A DNA stretch of 64,000 nucleotides from Streptomyces sp. TG1A-8 (GCF_030499535.1 NZ_JASTLB010000001.1:1984001-2048000); one strand, 5' to 3'. Shown: positions 1 through 9,497, counted from the first letter of the stretch. A program made the numbers and translations. Notes: generated from the letters alone by a model not told the origin.

Positions 1-69
1 TACGAGCCGATCCCCGGCGACGACGCGACGATCCTCGGCAAGGTCGTCGCCGTGCTGCGCCGCGTGTGA
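1..69 (+). CDS. lexA: LexA repressor, C-terminal tip (partial)
   Basis: The window opens inside a plus-strand reading frame whose last 22 codons end in AVLRRV before TGA. The residues IPGDDATILGKVV match the end of the actinobacterial LexA peptidase domain. LexA is the SOS repressor, which self-cleaves when stimulated by RecA filaments; recA, with a LexA-type box, lies about 31 kb away in this window. The catalytic Ser/Lys lie outside the window. A convergent helicase gene follows, separated by two hairpins. Identification rests on a short tail plus the conserved neighbourhood. Confidence 0.8.
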   Translation, partial: YEPIPGDDATILGKVVAVLRRV

Positions 70-114
70 CGGCCACGGCGAGCCGGACGGCCGCTCGCCC
101 CCCAGACCGGGCCC

Positions 115-144
115 CGGGACCCCTGCGCCGGTTCCGGGGTCCCG
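115..144 (+). terminator. Hairpin just downstream of lexA
   Basis: A 9-bp perfect inverted repeat (cgggacccc at 115-123, ggggtcccg at 136-144) with a 12-nt loop lies 46 nt after the lexA stop. There is no U-tract, as is usual in Streptomyces. Confidence 0.45.
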
Positions 145-204
145 TGCTGTCCGGGGCACTCACATACGGAACCGACCGGGGCGGCCACGGACGCCCCCGC
201 CCCG

Positions 205-243
205 CGGGGGTGGCCTGCCCGGAGGCCGGGCAGGCCACCCCCG
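205..243. terminator. Bidirectional terminator between lexA and the helicase gene
   Basis: A 16-bp perfect stem (205-220 with 228-243) and a 7-nt loop sits directly at the 3' end of the convergent helicase gene, whose stop codon starts at 245. It can serve both transcripts. Confidence 0.7.
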
Positions 244-244
244 G

Positions 245-2236
245 TCACTTCGCCTCTTCCTGCCCGGCCTCGGCCTGCCTGGCCACCGCATCGATCGCCG
301 CGAGCGACTTGCGGACCTGGTTGCGGTCCGTCGTGTACCAGAAGTCCGGCAGGGAGGCCTTCAGGTAGGAGCCGTACCGCGCGGTGGCGAGCCGCTGGTC
401 CAGTACGGCGACCACGCCGCGGTCCCCGGAGGCCCTCACGAGACGGCCGGCGCCCTGGGCCATGAGCAGGGCCGCGTGGGTGGCGGCCACCGCCATGAAG
501 CCGTTGCCACCCGCGTCCTCCACGGCCTTCTGACGCGCGCTCATCAGCGGGTCGTCGGGGCGCGGGAACGGGATCTTGTCCATGACGACCAGCTGGCAGC
601 TGGGGCCCGGGACGTCGACGCCCTGCCACAGCGACAGGGTGCCGAAGAGGCAGGTCCTCGGGTCGGCCGCGAAATTCTTGATCAGCTCGCCGAGCGTTTC
701 CTCGCCCTGGAGCAGGATCGGGAACTCGGGGATGCGGGAACGCAGTTCCTCCGCGGCGAGCTGGGCGGCACGCATGGACGAGAACAGCCCGAGGGTGCGT
801 CCCCCGGCTGCCTGGATCAGCTCGGTCAGCTCGTCGAACATGTCGGTCCGCTCGCCGTCCCGCGCCGGACGCGCCAGGTGCTTGGCGACGTACAGGATGC
901 CTTGCTTGCGGTAGTCGAAGGGCGAGCCGACGTCGATGCCCTTCCACTTGGGGACGTCGTCGCCCTCGGTGCCCTCGGGGGCGAGTCCGAGGGAGGCCCC
1001 GACGCCGTTGAAGTCGCCCCCCAGCTTCAGGGTCGCCGAGGCGAGGACGACACTGCGGTCCGTGAAGAGCTTCTCCCTGAGCAGCCCGGAGACCGACATG
1101 GGGGCGACCCGCAGGGAGGCGCCGAAGCGGTCGTGGCGCTCGTACCAGACCACGTCCCACTCGGAACCGTTCACGATCCGTTCCGCCACGTCGTGCACCG
1201 TCTCCACCGAGGCCAGCGCCTGTTTGCGGACCGCATCCTCGTCCTGGACCGACTTGTCACGGGTCGCGCCGATCGCGGAGATCACCGTGCGGGCGGCGTC
1301 CCGCAGCGCCATCAAGGCATAGCCGAGGTCTTCCGGGATCTCCTCGAGCCGGCCCGGGAGGGCCAGTTCCATCAGCCGCTCGAAGCCCTCGGCGGCCGTC
1401 TGGAGCTGGTCGGCGGCCTTCTCGTTCACGAGCTTCGCGGCCCGGCGCACCGCCCGGTTGACCTGGCCGGGGGTGAGTTCGCCGGTGGCGACGCCCGTGA
1501 CGCGGGAGACGAGTTCGTGGGCCTCGTCCACGATCAGCACCTCGTGCTGGGGCAGCACCGGGGCACCCTCGATGGCGTCGATCGCCAGCAGCGCGTGGTT
1601 CGTGACGACGACTTCGGCGAGCTTGGCGCGCTCGCGGGCCATCTCCGCGAAGCATTCGGCGCCGTACGCGCACTTCGACGCGCCCAGGCACTCCCGGGAC
1701 GACACCGACACCTGCGCCCACGCACGATCGGAGACGCCCGGGGTGAGGTCGTCCCGGTCGCCCGTCTCGGTCTCGTCCGACCAGTCGCGCAGGCGCAGCA
1801 GGTCCTGACCGAGCTTGCTGGTGGGCGCGGCGGCCTCGAACTGGTCGAAGAGACCGTCCTCCTCGTCCTGCGGCATGCCCTCGTGCAGCCGGTGCAGGCA
1901 CAGGTAGTTCGACCTGCCCTTGAGCATGGCGAACTCGGGGCGGCGACGCAGCAGCGGGTGCAGGGCGTCGACCGTGCGCGGCAGGTCGCGCTCCACGAGC
2001 TGGCGCTGCAGCGCGAGCGTGGCCGTGGCGACGACCACGGGCTCCCCGTGCGCGAGCGCGGGCACGAGATAGCCGAGCGACTTTCCGGTACCGGTGCCGG
2101 CCTGGACCAGCAGATGGGATCCGTCGTCGATCGCCTCGGCGACCGCTTCGGCCATGGCCACCTGACCGGGGCGCTCCGTGCCGCCGACGGCTGCGACGGC
2201 GGCGTGGAGGAGTTCGGGGAGTGAGGGCTTCGTCAT
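245..2236 (-). CDS. ATP-dependent DNA helicase, DinG/XPD type
   Basis: A 663-aa superfamily 2 helicase. Walker A AGTGTGKS is at residues 46-53 and the DEAH box (VDEAHELV) near 236. The C-terminal motif QGAGRLVR is the arginine-finger motif VI. Between motifs Ia and II there are cysteines in YLCLHRL and in the stretch ECLGASKCAYGAEC. This matches the 4Fe-4S domain of the DinG/XPD family, which unwinds DNA 5'-3' during repair. ATG at 2236 is the first start and gives the usual family length. It is convergent with lexA. The family is certain; the exact physiological substrate is not. Confidence 0.9.
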   Translation of the reverse strand: MTKPSLPELLHAAVAAVGGTERPGQVAMAEAVAEAIDDGSHLLVQAGTGTGKSLGYLVPALAHGEPVVVATATLALQRQLVERDLPRTVDALHPLLRRRPEFAMLKGRSNYLCLHRLHEGMPQDEEDGLFDQFEAAAPTSKLGQDLLRLRDWSDETETGDRDDLTPGVSDRAWAQVSVSSRECLGASKCAYGAECFAEMARERAKLAEVVVTNHALLAIDAIEGAPVLPQHEVLIVDEAHELVSRVTGVATGELTPGQVNRAVRRAAKLVNEKAADQLQTAAEGFERLMELALPGRLEEIPEDLGYALMALRDAARTVISAIGATRDKSVQDEDAVRKQALASVETVHDVAERIVNGSEWDVVWYERHDRFGASLRVAPMSVSGLLREKLFTDRSVVLASATLKLGGDFNGVGASLGLAPEGTEGDDVPKWKGIDVGSPFDYRKQGILYVAKHLARPARDGERTDMFDELTELIQAAGGRTLGLFSSMRAAQLAAEELRSRIPEFPILLQGEETLGELIKNFAADPRTCLFGTLSLWQGVDVPGPSCQLVVMDKIPFPRPDDPLMSARQKAVEDAGGNGFMAVAATHAALLMAQGAGRLVRASGDRGVVAVLDQRLATARYGSYLKASLPDFWYTTDRNQVRKSLAAIDAVARQAEAGQEEAK

Positions 2237-2619
2237 AGCCCGACCACCCTACGGCCCGGCACCGACAAACGGGTGGTCAGCTCGGAGACGGGGGACGGGC
2301 TCACTGGCGGGACTCCTGGGGACGGGAGGTGGAAGGCGACGGTCCGGCGGGGTGGGGCAGAGGACGGCCGCCCCGGTGAGGGCCGGGGGCGGGCGCCGGC
2401 GGCCGGGCGGGACCGGGGTGGAGGCGGCGGGTTACGGGTTGTCTCAAGATCCTTGCCGTGACGGAACCGTTGCCGTTCCATCGGAAGTCCCCCACAGCGA
2501 GCGCATAGTGTGTGGTCCCGATCCCAGACGGCCGTGAGACCGGCGTGCGCTCCTGTGAGCCGGGCGCCGTCGTCAGGGCCGCAGCGCCGAGTTCCTTCAC
2601 AGCAGGGGGAGTCACCACC
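2237..2619. other. Intergenic region between divergent helicase and lipoprotein genes
   Basis: About 380 bp with no supportable gene. It must carry both divergent promoters. The segment 2446-2520 is noticeably less GC-rich than its surroundings, but I could not assign a convincing -35/-10 pair. Confidence 0.5.
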
Positions 2620-3852
2620 ATGCGATCCATACGGCCGTCGTCCACCGTTCGCCGCGGGAGGGGCGCGTCACGCAGGGGTTCCCCCGTGCCGGCGGCGGTC
2701 GCCCTCGTCTCGGTGCTGGCGCTGACCGCCACCGCCTGCGGCAGCGGCGGTGACGACAACGCCGGCGGCACGCCGACCGCCGGTGCGACCGGGGGCGGCA
2801 CCGGCGACGGGAAGATCAGGATCCCGGACGACATCCGCGACAAGCTCAAAGAGCACGGCATCGACATCGACAAGTGGAAGAACGGCGCCTGGAAGAAATG
2901 GGACAGGGACGACTGGCTGCGCGAGGCCAACGACTTCATCAACCCGATCATCAAGGGCCTGTGGAACCCGGACCGGATGCGGGACGCCGACAACCCGGAC
3001 AAGCGGGTCGACGGCGACGACCTCTCCGGTGACCGGGGGGTGACGGACCCCGCGCCCGCTCCCGTGCGGGCGCAGACGGTCCGGCCGCCCTACCACAGCA
3101 GCGCGGCCACGGCGGGAAAGCTGTTCTTCGACTCCCCCGAGGGCACCATGGTCTGCTCGGCGACGGTGGTGGAGGATCCGGCGCACCCGGGCAGGTCCAA
3201 CCTCGTCTGGACGGCGGGCCACTGTGCGCACGCCGGCAGGAACGGCGGCTGGTACCGCAACATCGCCTTCGTGCCGTCGTACAACAACGCGGGCCAGTCG
3301 GCCGGCGAGCTGCAGGACGCCACCAGGGCCGAGGTCGCCCCGTACGGCGTCTGGTGGGCCGACGCGGCGAAGACCTCGCAGCAGTGGATCGACCAGGGCG
3401 GCGAGACCGGCGGCGACGGAGCCTCGTACGACTTCGCCGTCCTCCACGTGACACCGGAGCAGGGCAGCGGCGGCAAGTCGCTCCAGGAGACGGTGGGCGG
3501 CGCGCTTCCGGTGGACTTCGACGCCCCGGCGGTGCCGGAGGCGCAGAGCATCACGGCGACCGGTTACCCGGCGGCCAGGCCGTACGACGGGCAGCTGCTG
3601 TACCAGTGCCAGGACCGGCCGGGCCGGCTGTCGATCGCCGACGCGGATCCGACGATGTACCGCATCGGCTGCACGATGACCGGTGGGTCCTCCGGCGGCG
3701 GCTGGGTGGAGACGGGTGCGGACGGCAAGCCGGCCCTGGTGTCCAACACCTCCATCGGTCCGGTGTCCGCGGGCTGGCTGGCGGGTCCGCGCCTGGGCGA
3801 GGTGGCGAAGGGCGTGTACGAGTCGGTCAGCGAGGAGTTCGCCGGGCGGTGA
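2620..3852 (+). CDS. Secreted trypsin-like serine protease lipoprotein
   Basis: A 410-aa predicted lipoprotein. A twin-arginine-containing basic N-region is followed by a hydrophobic stretch and lipobox LTATAC, with the acylated cysteine at residue 40. A charged linker leads into a trypsin-like domain with TAGHC (His ~201), SYDFAVL (Asp ~271) and GGSSGGG (Ser ~358), a plausible catalytic triad. ATG at 2620 is chosen because an AG-rich SD (cagggggag) lies 9 nt upstream and it places the signal peptide at the N-terminus; an upstream in-frame GTG at 2512 would bury it. The natural substrate is unknown. Confidence 0.8.
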   Translation: MRSIRPSSTVRRGRGASRRGSPVPAAVALVSVLALTATACGSGGDDNAGGTPTAGATGGGTGDGKIRIPDDIRDKLKEHGIDIDKWKNGAWKKWDRDDWLREANDFINPIIKGLWNPDRMRDADNPDKRVDGDDLSGDRGVTDPAPAPVRAQTVRPPYHSSAATAGKLFFDSPEGTMVCSATVVEDPAHPGRSNLVWTAGHCAHAGRNGGWYRNIAFVPSYNNAGQSAGELQDATRAEVAPYGVWWADAAKTSQQWIDQGGETGGDGASYDFAVLHVTPEQGSGGKSLQETVGGALPVDFDAPAVPEAQSITATGYPAARPYDGQLLYQCQDRPGRLSIADADPTMYRIGCTMTGGSSGGGWVETGADGKPALVSNTSIGPVSAGWLAGPRLGEVAKGVYESVSEEFAGR

Positions 3853-3867
3853 GCCGGGGCGGGCACG

Positions 3868-3907
3868 ACAAGGGCCCGCCACCCGGTACCGGGTGGCGGG
3901 CCCTTGT
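3868..3907. terminator. 40-nt perfect palindrome, bidirectional terminator
   Basis: A perfect palindrome centred on GGTACC (3885-3890) lies between the convergent protease gene and hflX, 16 nt and 13 nt from their stops. The flanking A/T bases give a short U-run on both transcripts. Confidence 0.85.
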
Positions 3908-3919
3908 GCGAGCGGGGCG

Positions 3920-5410
3920 TCAGGCCGCGGGCGCCGGCGTGTACGGTGCCAGCTCCGCCGCCAGTTCCTCGTGCACCCGGGCCTTGAGCAGGGTGCCCTC
4001 CGCGGTGTGCTCCTCGGAGATCACCTCGCCCTCGGTGTGGGCGCGGGCGACCAGCTTGCCGTGCGTGTACGGGACGAGTGCCTCGATCTCGACCGAGGGA
4101 CGGGGCAGCTCCTCGTCGATCAGCGCGAGCAGTTCCTCGATGCCCTGGCCGGTGCGGGCCGAGACGGCGAGGGAGCGCTTCTCCACCCGCAGCAGGCGCT
4201 GCAGGACCAGGGGGTCGGCCGCGTCCGCCTTGTTGATCACGACGATCTCGGGCACGCCGGTGGCGCCGACGTCCCGGATCACCTCGCGCACGGCGGCGAG
4301 CTGCTCCTCCGGGGCGGGGTGCGAGCCGTCCACCACGTGCAGGATCAGGTCGGAGTCGCCGACCTCCTCCATGGTGGAGCGGAACGCCTCGACCAGGTGG
4401 TGCGGCAGGTGCCGTACGAAACCGACGGTGTCGGCGAGCGTGTACAGCCGGCCGCTCGGGGTCTCCGCCCGGCGGACGGTCGGATCCAGGGTCGCGAACA
4501 GCGCGTTCTCGACCAGGACGCCCGCGCCGGTAAGGCGGTTGAGCAGGGAGGACTTGCCGGCGTTGGTGTAGCCGGCGATGGCGACGGACGGCACCTTGTG
4601 GCGCCGCCGCTCCTGGCGCTTGACCTCGCGGCCGGTCTTCATGTCCGCGATCTCCCGGCGCATCTTCGCCATCTTCTCGCGGATCCGCCGCCGGTCCGTC
4701 TCGATCTTGGTCTCACCGGGGCCGCGGGTGGCCAGGCCGCCGCGGCCACCGCCCATCTGGCGGGACAGTGACTGGCCCCAGCCGCGCAGCCTCGGCAGCA
4801 TGTACTGCATCTGGGCGAGGGCGACCTGCGCCTTGCCCTCGCGGGACTTGGCGTGCTGGGCGAAGATGTCGAGGATCAGGGCCGTGCGGTCGATGACCTT
4901 GACCTTGACGACGTCTTCGAGCTGGATCAGCTGGCCGGGACTCAGCTCACCGTCGCAGATGACCGTGTCCGCGCTCGTTTCGAGGACGATGTCGCGCAGC
5001 TCGGCTGCCTTGCCGGAGCCGATGTAGGTGGCGGCGTCGGGCTTGTCGCGGCGCTGGATCACGCCGTCGAGCACGAGGGCACCGGCGGTCTCGGCGAGGG
5101 CGGCCAGCTCCGCGAGGGAGTTGTCGGCGTCCTGCGCGGTCCCGGTGGTCCACACCCCGACGAGCACGACCCGCTCCAGGCGGAGCTGCCGGTACTCGAC
5201 CTCGGTGACGTCCTCCAGCTCGGTGGACAGCCCCACGACACGGCGCAGGGCCGCGCGCTCGGAGCGGTCGAACTGGTCACCGTCCCGCTCGCCGTCGATC
5301 TCGTGGCTCCAGGCGACGTCCTCTTCCATCAGGGCATCGGCCCGAAGACCGTCGGGGTAGGTGTGCGCGAGGCGCTTGGTGTCCTGGGAAGGGGAAGAAG
5401 AGGAGGTCAT
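3920..5410 (-). CDS. hflX: GTPase HflX (ribosome-splitting factor)
   Basis: A 496-aa HflX. The N-terminal HflX domain contains the glycine-rich YIGSGKAAELRD and the GRGGLATRGPGETKIETDRR stretch typical of the family. The G domain carries G1 GYTNAGKSS (~280), G3 DTVGFVRHLPHHLVEAF and G4 NKAD. HflX binds the 50S subunit and splits stalled or hibernating ribosomes under stress. ATG at 5410 has AAGGATCC upstream. The first ~60 residues form a variable acidic extension seen in actinobacterial HflX. It is transcribed alone and ends at a strong bidirectional terminator. Confidence 0.95.
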   Translation of the reverse strand: MTSSSSPSQDTKRLAHTYPDGLRADALMEEDVAWSHEIDGERDGDQFDRSERAALRRVVGLSTELEDVTEVEYRQLRLERVVLVGVWTTGTAQDADNSLAELAALAETAGALVLDGVIQRRDKPDAATYIGSGKAAELRDIVLETSADTVICDGELSPGQLIQLEDVVKVKVIDRTALILDIFAQHAKSREGKAQVALAQMQYMLPRLRGWGQSLSRQMGGGRGGLATRGPGETKIETDRRRIREKMAKMRREIADMKTGREVKRQERRRHKVPSVAIAGYTNAGKSSLLNRLTGAGVLVENALFATLDPTVRRAETPSGRLYTLADTVGFVRHLPHHLVEAFRSTMEEVGDSDLILHVVDGSHPAPEEQLAAVREVIRDVGATGVPEIVVINKADAADPLVLQRLLRVEKRSLAVSARTGQGIEELLALIDEELPRPSVEIEALVPYTHGKLVARAHTEGEVISEEHTAEGTLLKARVHEELAAELAPYTPAPAA

Positions 5411-5566
5411 TGGATCCTTACGTCGGTGGGAGGGCCGATCCGGCGTCGGCGGGACCGGCTGTCACAAGGCACAACGCTCTGGTACCCCGGGAGATTCCCG
5501 GGTCCCGCGCCGGCCCGAAGATGGTCGCACGGCGCGGACCGTGTCGTCACCGAGTTATCCGCCGCT

Positions 5567-5593
5567 GTCCGTCCGGTCCGTCCGGTCCGTCCG
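5567..5593. repeat. 9-bp tandem repeat (gtccgtccg x3)
   Basis: Three perfect copies of gtccgtccg plus a partial fourth run into the stop codon of the M1 peptidase gene. Copy number could vary by slippage. Confidence 0.8.
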
Positions 5594-5594
5594 G

Positions 5595-7085
5595 TCACCG
5601 CCGTCCGGCGGGCTTGGCCGGGGCCGCGGTGGGCTTCCAGTCCGGGTGGCCCGGCATCGGCGGGGTCTTCTCGCCGTAGAGCCAGGCCCGGAAGAAGCCG
5701 CTCAGGTCGCGGCCGGTGAGGTCGGAGGCGAGGCGGACGAAGTCGGCGGTGGCGGCGTTGGAGTCGCGGTGCTCCTGGACCCAGATCCGCTCCAGCCGCT
5801 CGAAGGCCGGCCGGCCGATCTCCTGGCGCAGGGCGTACAGGACGAGCGCGGCGCCGTCGTAGACGCTGGGCCGGAAGATGTCGATCTTCTGACCGGGGAC
5901 CGGCGGCTTGGGCAGGGCGGGCGGTCCGCCGGAGGCGCGCCAGCGGTCGGAGGCGCCGTAGGCGGCCTTCATGCGGTTCTCCATGGGCCGGCCGGCCCTC
6001 TCCTCCGAGTACAGGGCCTCGTACCAGGTGGCGTGTCCCTCGTTCAGCCAGACGTCGGACCAGGTGCGGGGGCTGACGCTGTCGCCGAACCACTGGTGGG
6101 ACAGTTCGTGCACCATGACCGATTCGAGGTACCACTTCGGATACGTGGCCTGGGTGAACAGGTCCTTCTCGAAGAGCGAGAGGGTCTGTGTCTCCAGTTC
6201 GAATCCGGTGGAGGCCTGGGCCATGAGCACGCCGTACGTCTCGAACGGGAACCGGCCGACCTTGCCCTCCATCCAGGTGATCTGGTCGGGCGTCCTCGCC
6301 AGCCAGGGTTCGAGGGCCTCGCGGTCGGCGCTGGGCACGACGTCGCGGACCGGCAGTCCGTGCGGGCCCTGGCGGTGCACCACGGCGGAACGGCCGATGG
6401 AGACCTGCGCGAGCTCGGTGGCCAGCGGGTGCCGGGAGCGGTAGGTCCAGGTGGTGGAGGGGCCGGACCGTTCCACGCCGGCCGGCAGACCGTTCGCGAC
6501 GGCGGTGTAGGCGTTCGGGGCGGTGATGCGGAAGGTGAACACCGCCTTGTCGGACGGGTGGTCGTTGCACGGGAAGACCAGGTGGGCGGCGTCGGCCTGG
6601 TTGGCCATGACGAGGCCGTCGGAGGTGCGCACCCAGCCGCCGTCCCGGCCCTTGACGGCGCCGGGGTCGCTGGTGTGCCGCACGGTGATGCGCGTCCGGG
6701 CGGCCCGGGCCAGCGGGCGGTCCGGCGTGACGACCAGGTCCTCGCCCGCGCCGGTGAAGCGGGCCGGGCGGCCGTCGACGTCGACGGACTCGACCGTGCC
6801 GTGCGCGAAGTCGAGGTTGACGCGGTCCAGGGGGGCGGTCGTCCGGGCGTCGATCGTGGTGACCGCCCGCAGCGGCTTGTCGTTGCTGCCCGGATAGGTG
6901 AGGTCGAGGTCGTACGACACCACGTCGTAGCCGGGGTTGCCCAGGTGCGGGTAGAGCCGGTCGCCGATGCCCAGGGGCTCGGCCGGGGCGCCGGCGGCGA
7001 GAAGGCAGAAGGAGACGACGGAGGCCAGCAGGGCCGCGTTGCGGCGCAGGGAGGGCCGGGGGCGGGGGCGGGGGTTGTGCGGCAT
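5595..7085 (-). CDS. Secreted M1-family zinc metallopeptidase
   Basis: A 496-aa exported M1 (gluzincin) peptidase. Residues 1-35 are a basic then hydrophobic Sec-type signal ending near AGAPAEP. The N-terminal beta-domain (~45-230) precedes the zinc site HELSHQWFGD followed 18 residues later by NEG, i.e. HExxH-x18-E. The exopeptidase GAMEN motif is not obvious; the equivalent region reads GVLMAQ, so aminopeptidase specificity is assumed from family. The likely role is extracellular peptide trimming. Monocistronic by spacing. Confidence 0.88.
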   Translation of the reverse strand: MPHNPRPRPRPSLRRNAALLASVVSFCLLAAGAPAEPLGIGDRLYPHLGNPGYDVVSYDLDLTYPGSNDKPLRAVTTIDARTTAPLDRVNLDFAHGTVESVDVDGRPARFTGAGEDLVVTPDRPLARAARTRITVRHTSDPGAVKGRDGGWVRTSDGLVMANQADAAHLVFPCNDHPSDKAVFTFRITAPNAYTAVANGLPAGVERSGPSTTWTYRSRHPLATELAQVSIGRSAVVHRQGPHGLPVRDVVPSADREALEPWLARTPDQITWMEGKVGRFPFETYGVLMAQASTGFELETQTLSLFEKDLFTQATYPKWYLESVMVHELSHQWFGDSVSPRTWSDVWLNEGHATWYEALYSEERAGRPMENRMKAAYGASDRWRASGGPPALPKPPVPGQKIDIFRPSVYDGAALVLYALRQEIGRPAFERLERIWVQEHRDSNAATADFVRLASDLTGRDLSGFFRAWLYGEKTPPMPGHPDWKPTAAPAKPAGRR

Positions 7086-7212
7086 GCACCACCGCTACCA
7101 GCGCGCGCGTACGCCGTGGTCACGGCGCGCGCCCGGTCCACCCGAACGGATTGCGCCGGGCCGCCTTTTCCAGGAAGCGGGGGCGGGACGGGCCCCGGAC
7201 GTGTTCTCAGCC

Positions 7213-7232
7213 GGCCGGACCGCGGTCCGGCC
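7213..7232 (-). terminator. Palindrome downstream of rshA
   Basis: A 20-nt perfect palindrome (ggccggaccg / cggtccggcc) lies about 57 nt past the rshA stop on the minus strand. It has no U-tract. Confidence 0.45.
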
Positions 7233-7289
7233 GTCCGGGCCGGGCGGCGCGCGCCTGCGGGATTCCCGCGCCGGCGGCCGGGCCCGTGC

Positions 7290-9497
7290 TCAGGGGGCCG
7301 GTGCCTGGTGCTGGGCGCGGTTGACGTCGTAGACGCCGGGCACGTCGCGCATCGCGCGCATCAGGGCCGGGAGGTGGGCCGCGTCGGGGAGCTGGAGGGT
7401 GTAGGTGTGGCGGACCCGCTGCTGGCTGGGCGGTTCGACGGTCGCGGAGACGATCTCGGCGTCCTGCAGGGCGATCGCCTCGGTGAGGTCCGCGAGCAGG
7501 TGGGGGCGGCCGAACGATTCGGCGACCAGCGTGACCCGACACCCGGTGGTGTCCCCCCAGCGCACGCCCACCTCCGCGCGCTCCCGGCTCTTCATGTGCG
7601 CCACCGTGGGGCAGCGCACGCGGTGCACGGTCACCACCCCCCCGCGTACGGCGAAGCCGGTGATCTCGTCGGGCGGCACGGGCGTGCAGCACCTGGCGAG
7701 GCGTACGGCGGCCCCGGGCCGGTCCGCCAGGACCTCGGCGCCCCGGGGCCGGGCGGCGCGGGTGCCGCTCGCGGGGCGCGGGGTGGGGGTGCCGTCCGAG
7801 GGGTGCGCGCCCCTGCCGGGGGCCGGGCCGTCCGGCGGGGGCGCGTCGGAGGAGGCGTGGCCCGGGTGCGTGGCCAGCCATCGCTGGATGGCGATCCGGG
7901 CGGCCGGGGTGTGGGCGTGCTCCAACCAGGCGCGGGAGGGCTCGGAGGCCGGGTCCTGGCCCATGAGGAGCTGGACGGTGTCGCCGTCCCTCAGCACGGT
8001 GCTGAGCGTGGCCAGGCGGCCGTTGACGCGGGCTCCGATGCAGGCGTGGGCGTCCTCGCCGTACTGCGCGTAGGCGGCGTCCACACAGGTGGCGCCGTCG
8101 GGCAGGCCCAGGGTGCCGCCGTCGGGGCGGAAGACGGTAATCTCGCGGTCCTGGGCGAGGTCCTCGCGCAGGGTGGACCAGAAGGTGTCCGGGTCGGGGG
8201 CGGCGCGCTGCCAGTCGAGCAGGCGGGAGAGCCAGCCGGGACGGGTGGGGTCGGCGCGCTCGCCGTCGGCCGCGGACTGCTCCTCGGCGGGAGCGGCGTA
8301 GGGGTTGCCGAGCGCGATGACGCCGGCCTCGGCGACCTTGTGCATCTGGTGGGTGCGGATGAGGACTTCCACCACCTGCGCGGCCCTGGGTGCCGCGCCG
8401 GACGAGTCGGTCCGGGGACCCCGCGGGAGGGCGACGGCGGTGTGCAGCGACTGGTACAGGTTGAACTTCGGTACGGCGATGAAGTCCTTGAACTCCGAGA
8501 CGACCGGAGTCATGCACGTGTGCAGTTCCCCGAGGACGCCGTAGCAGTCGGCGTCCTCGTTGACGAGCACCAGCAGGCGGCCGAAGTCGGCGCTGCGCAG
8601 CGGTCCGCGTTTGCGGGCCACGCGGTGGACGGAGACGAAGTGCCGGGGACGGACGAGGACTTCCGCCTGGAGGCCGGCCTCGCGCAGTACCCCGCGGACC
8701 TCCTCGGCGACCTCCGCGAGGGTGTCGTCGGGGCGGGCGGCGTTCTCGGCGATCAGTTCCCGGGTGTGCTCGTACTCCCCGGGGCGGAGGATGGCGAAAA
8801 CCAGGTCCTCCAGCTCGGTCTTCAGCGCCTGCACGCCGAGGCGTTCGGCGAGCGGGATGAGGACGTCGCGGGTGACCTTGGCGATCCGCGCCTGTTTCTC
8901 GGGGCGCATCACACCGAGGGTGCGCATGTTGTGCAGGCGGTCGGCGAGTTTGATCGACATCACGCGCACGTCGTTGCCCGTGGCGACGAGCATCTTGCGG
9001 AAGGTCTCCGGTTCGGCGGCGGCCCCGTAGTCGACCTTCTCCAGTTTCGTGACGCCGTCGACCAGGTAGGACACCTCCTCGCCGAACTGCTCCCGGACCT
9101 GGTCCAGCGTCACCTCGGTGTCCTCGACGGTGTCGTGGAGCAGTGAGGCGGTCAAGGTGGTGGTCTCGGCGCCGAGTTCGGCGAGGATCAGGGTCACGGC
9201 GAGCGGGTGCGTGATGTACGGCTCGCCGCTCTTGCGCATCTGGCCGCGGTGCGAGGACTCGGCCAGGACATAGGCGCGGCGCAGGGGTTCGAGGTTCGCG
9301 TCGGGGTGGTGGGTGCGGTGTGCCTCCACGACGTGGCCGATGGCGTCGGGCACTTTGCCGCGGGCGGTGGGGCCGAGCAGGGCGGCCCTGCCGAGGCGGC
9401 GCAGGTCGATCCGCGGCCGGGACTTCCGGCGGACCACCGCGGGCGCCGCGGGCGCTACCGGGCCAGCGGTCGCAGGGTTCGTGGCCTCTGCACTCAT
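7290..9497 (-). CDS. rshA: RelA/SpoT homologue RshA, (p)ppGpp metabolism
   Basis: A 735-aa long RSH protein. Order: HD hydrolase domain (SLLHDTVEDTEV; IKLADRLHNMRT), synthetase-like domain (DCYGVLGELHT, FKDFIAVPKFNLYQSLHT), TGS (ITVFRPDGG...), a low-complexity insert, a conserved-cysteine domain (LARCCTPVPPDEI) and a C-terminal ACT domain. Hydrolase motifs are intact. The synthetase motifs are divergent: the usual DLxAxR is DFGRLL, and the GRPKH..S element reads VRPRH..S. The start is ATG 9497, which has GGAGGT 6 nt upstream; an upstream start would add 50 unconserved residues. S. coelicolor has an rshA next to dapF as well as a classical relA elsewhere. Confidence 0.93.
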   Translation of the reverse strand: MSAEATNPATAGPVAPAAPAVVRRKSRPRIDLRRLGRAALLGPTARGKVPDAIGHVVEAHRTHHPDANLEPLRRAYVLAESSHRGQMRKSGEPYITHPLAVTLILAELGAETTTLTASLLHDTVEDTEVTLDQVREQFGEEVSYLVDGVTKLEKVDYGAAAEPETFRKMLVATGNDVRVMSIKLADRLHNMRTLGVMRPEKQARIAKVTRDVLIPLAERLGVQALKTELEDLVFAILRPGEYEHTRELIAENAARPDDTLAEVAEEVRGVLREAGLQAEVLVRPRHFVSVHRVARKRGPLRSADFGRLLVLVNEDADCYGVLGELHTCMTPVVSEFKDFIAVPKFNLYQSLHTAVALPRGPRTDSSGAAPRAAQVVEVLIRTHQMHKVAEAGVIALGNPYAAPAEEQSAADGERADPTRPGWLSRLLDWQRAAPDPDTFWSTLREDLAQDREITVFRPDGGTLGLPDGATCVDAAYAQYGEDAHACIGARVNGRLATLSTVLRDGDTVQLLMGQDPASEPSRAWLEHAHTPAARIAIQRWLATHPGHASSDAPPPDGPAPGRGAHPSDGTPTPRPASGTRAARPRGAEVLADRPGAAVRLARCCTPVPPDEITGFAVRGGVVTVHRVRCPTVAHMKSRERAEVGVRWGDTTGCRVTLVAESFGRPHLLADLTEAIALQDAEIVSATVEPPSQQRVRHTYTLQLPDAAHLPALMRAMRDVPGVYDVNRAQHQAPAP

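Noticed and set aside
2470..2509. TTGCCG / CATAGT as a promoter for the protease gene
   Set aside because: Spacing of 28 bp is far outside the functional range.
2512..2619. Upstream GTG start for the secreted protease
   Set aside because: It would put 36 residues before the signal peptide and has no SD; ATG 2620 has both.
5361..9146. 1261-codon plus-strand ORF over the M1 peptidase and rshA genes
   Set aside because: Antisense shadow crossing two confidently identified genes.
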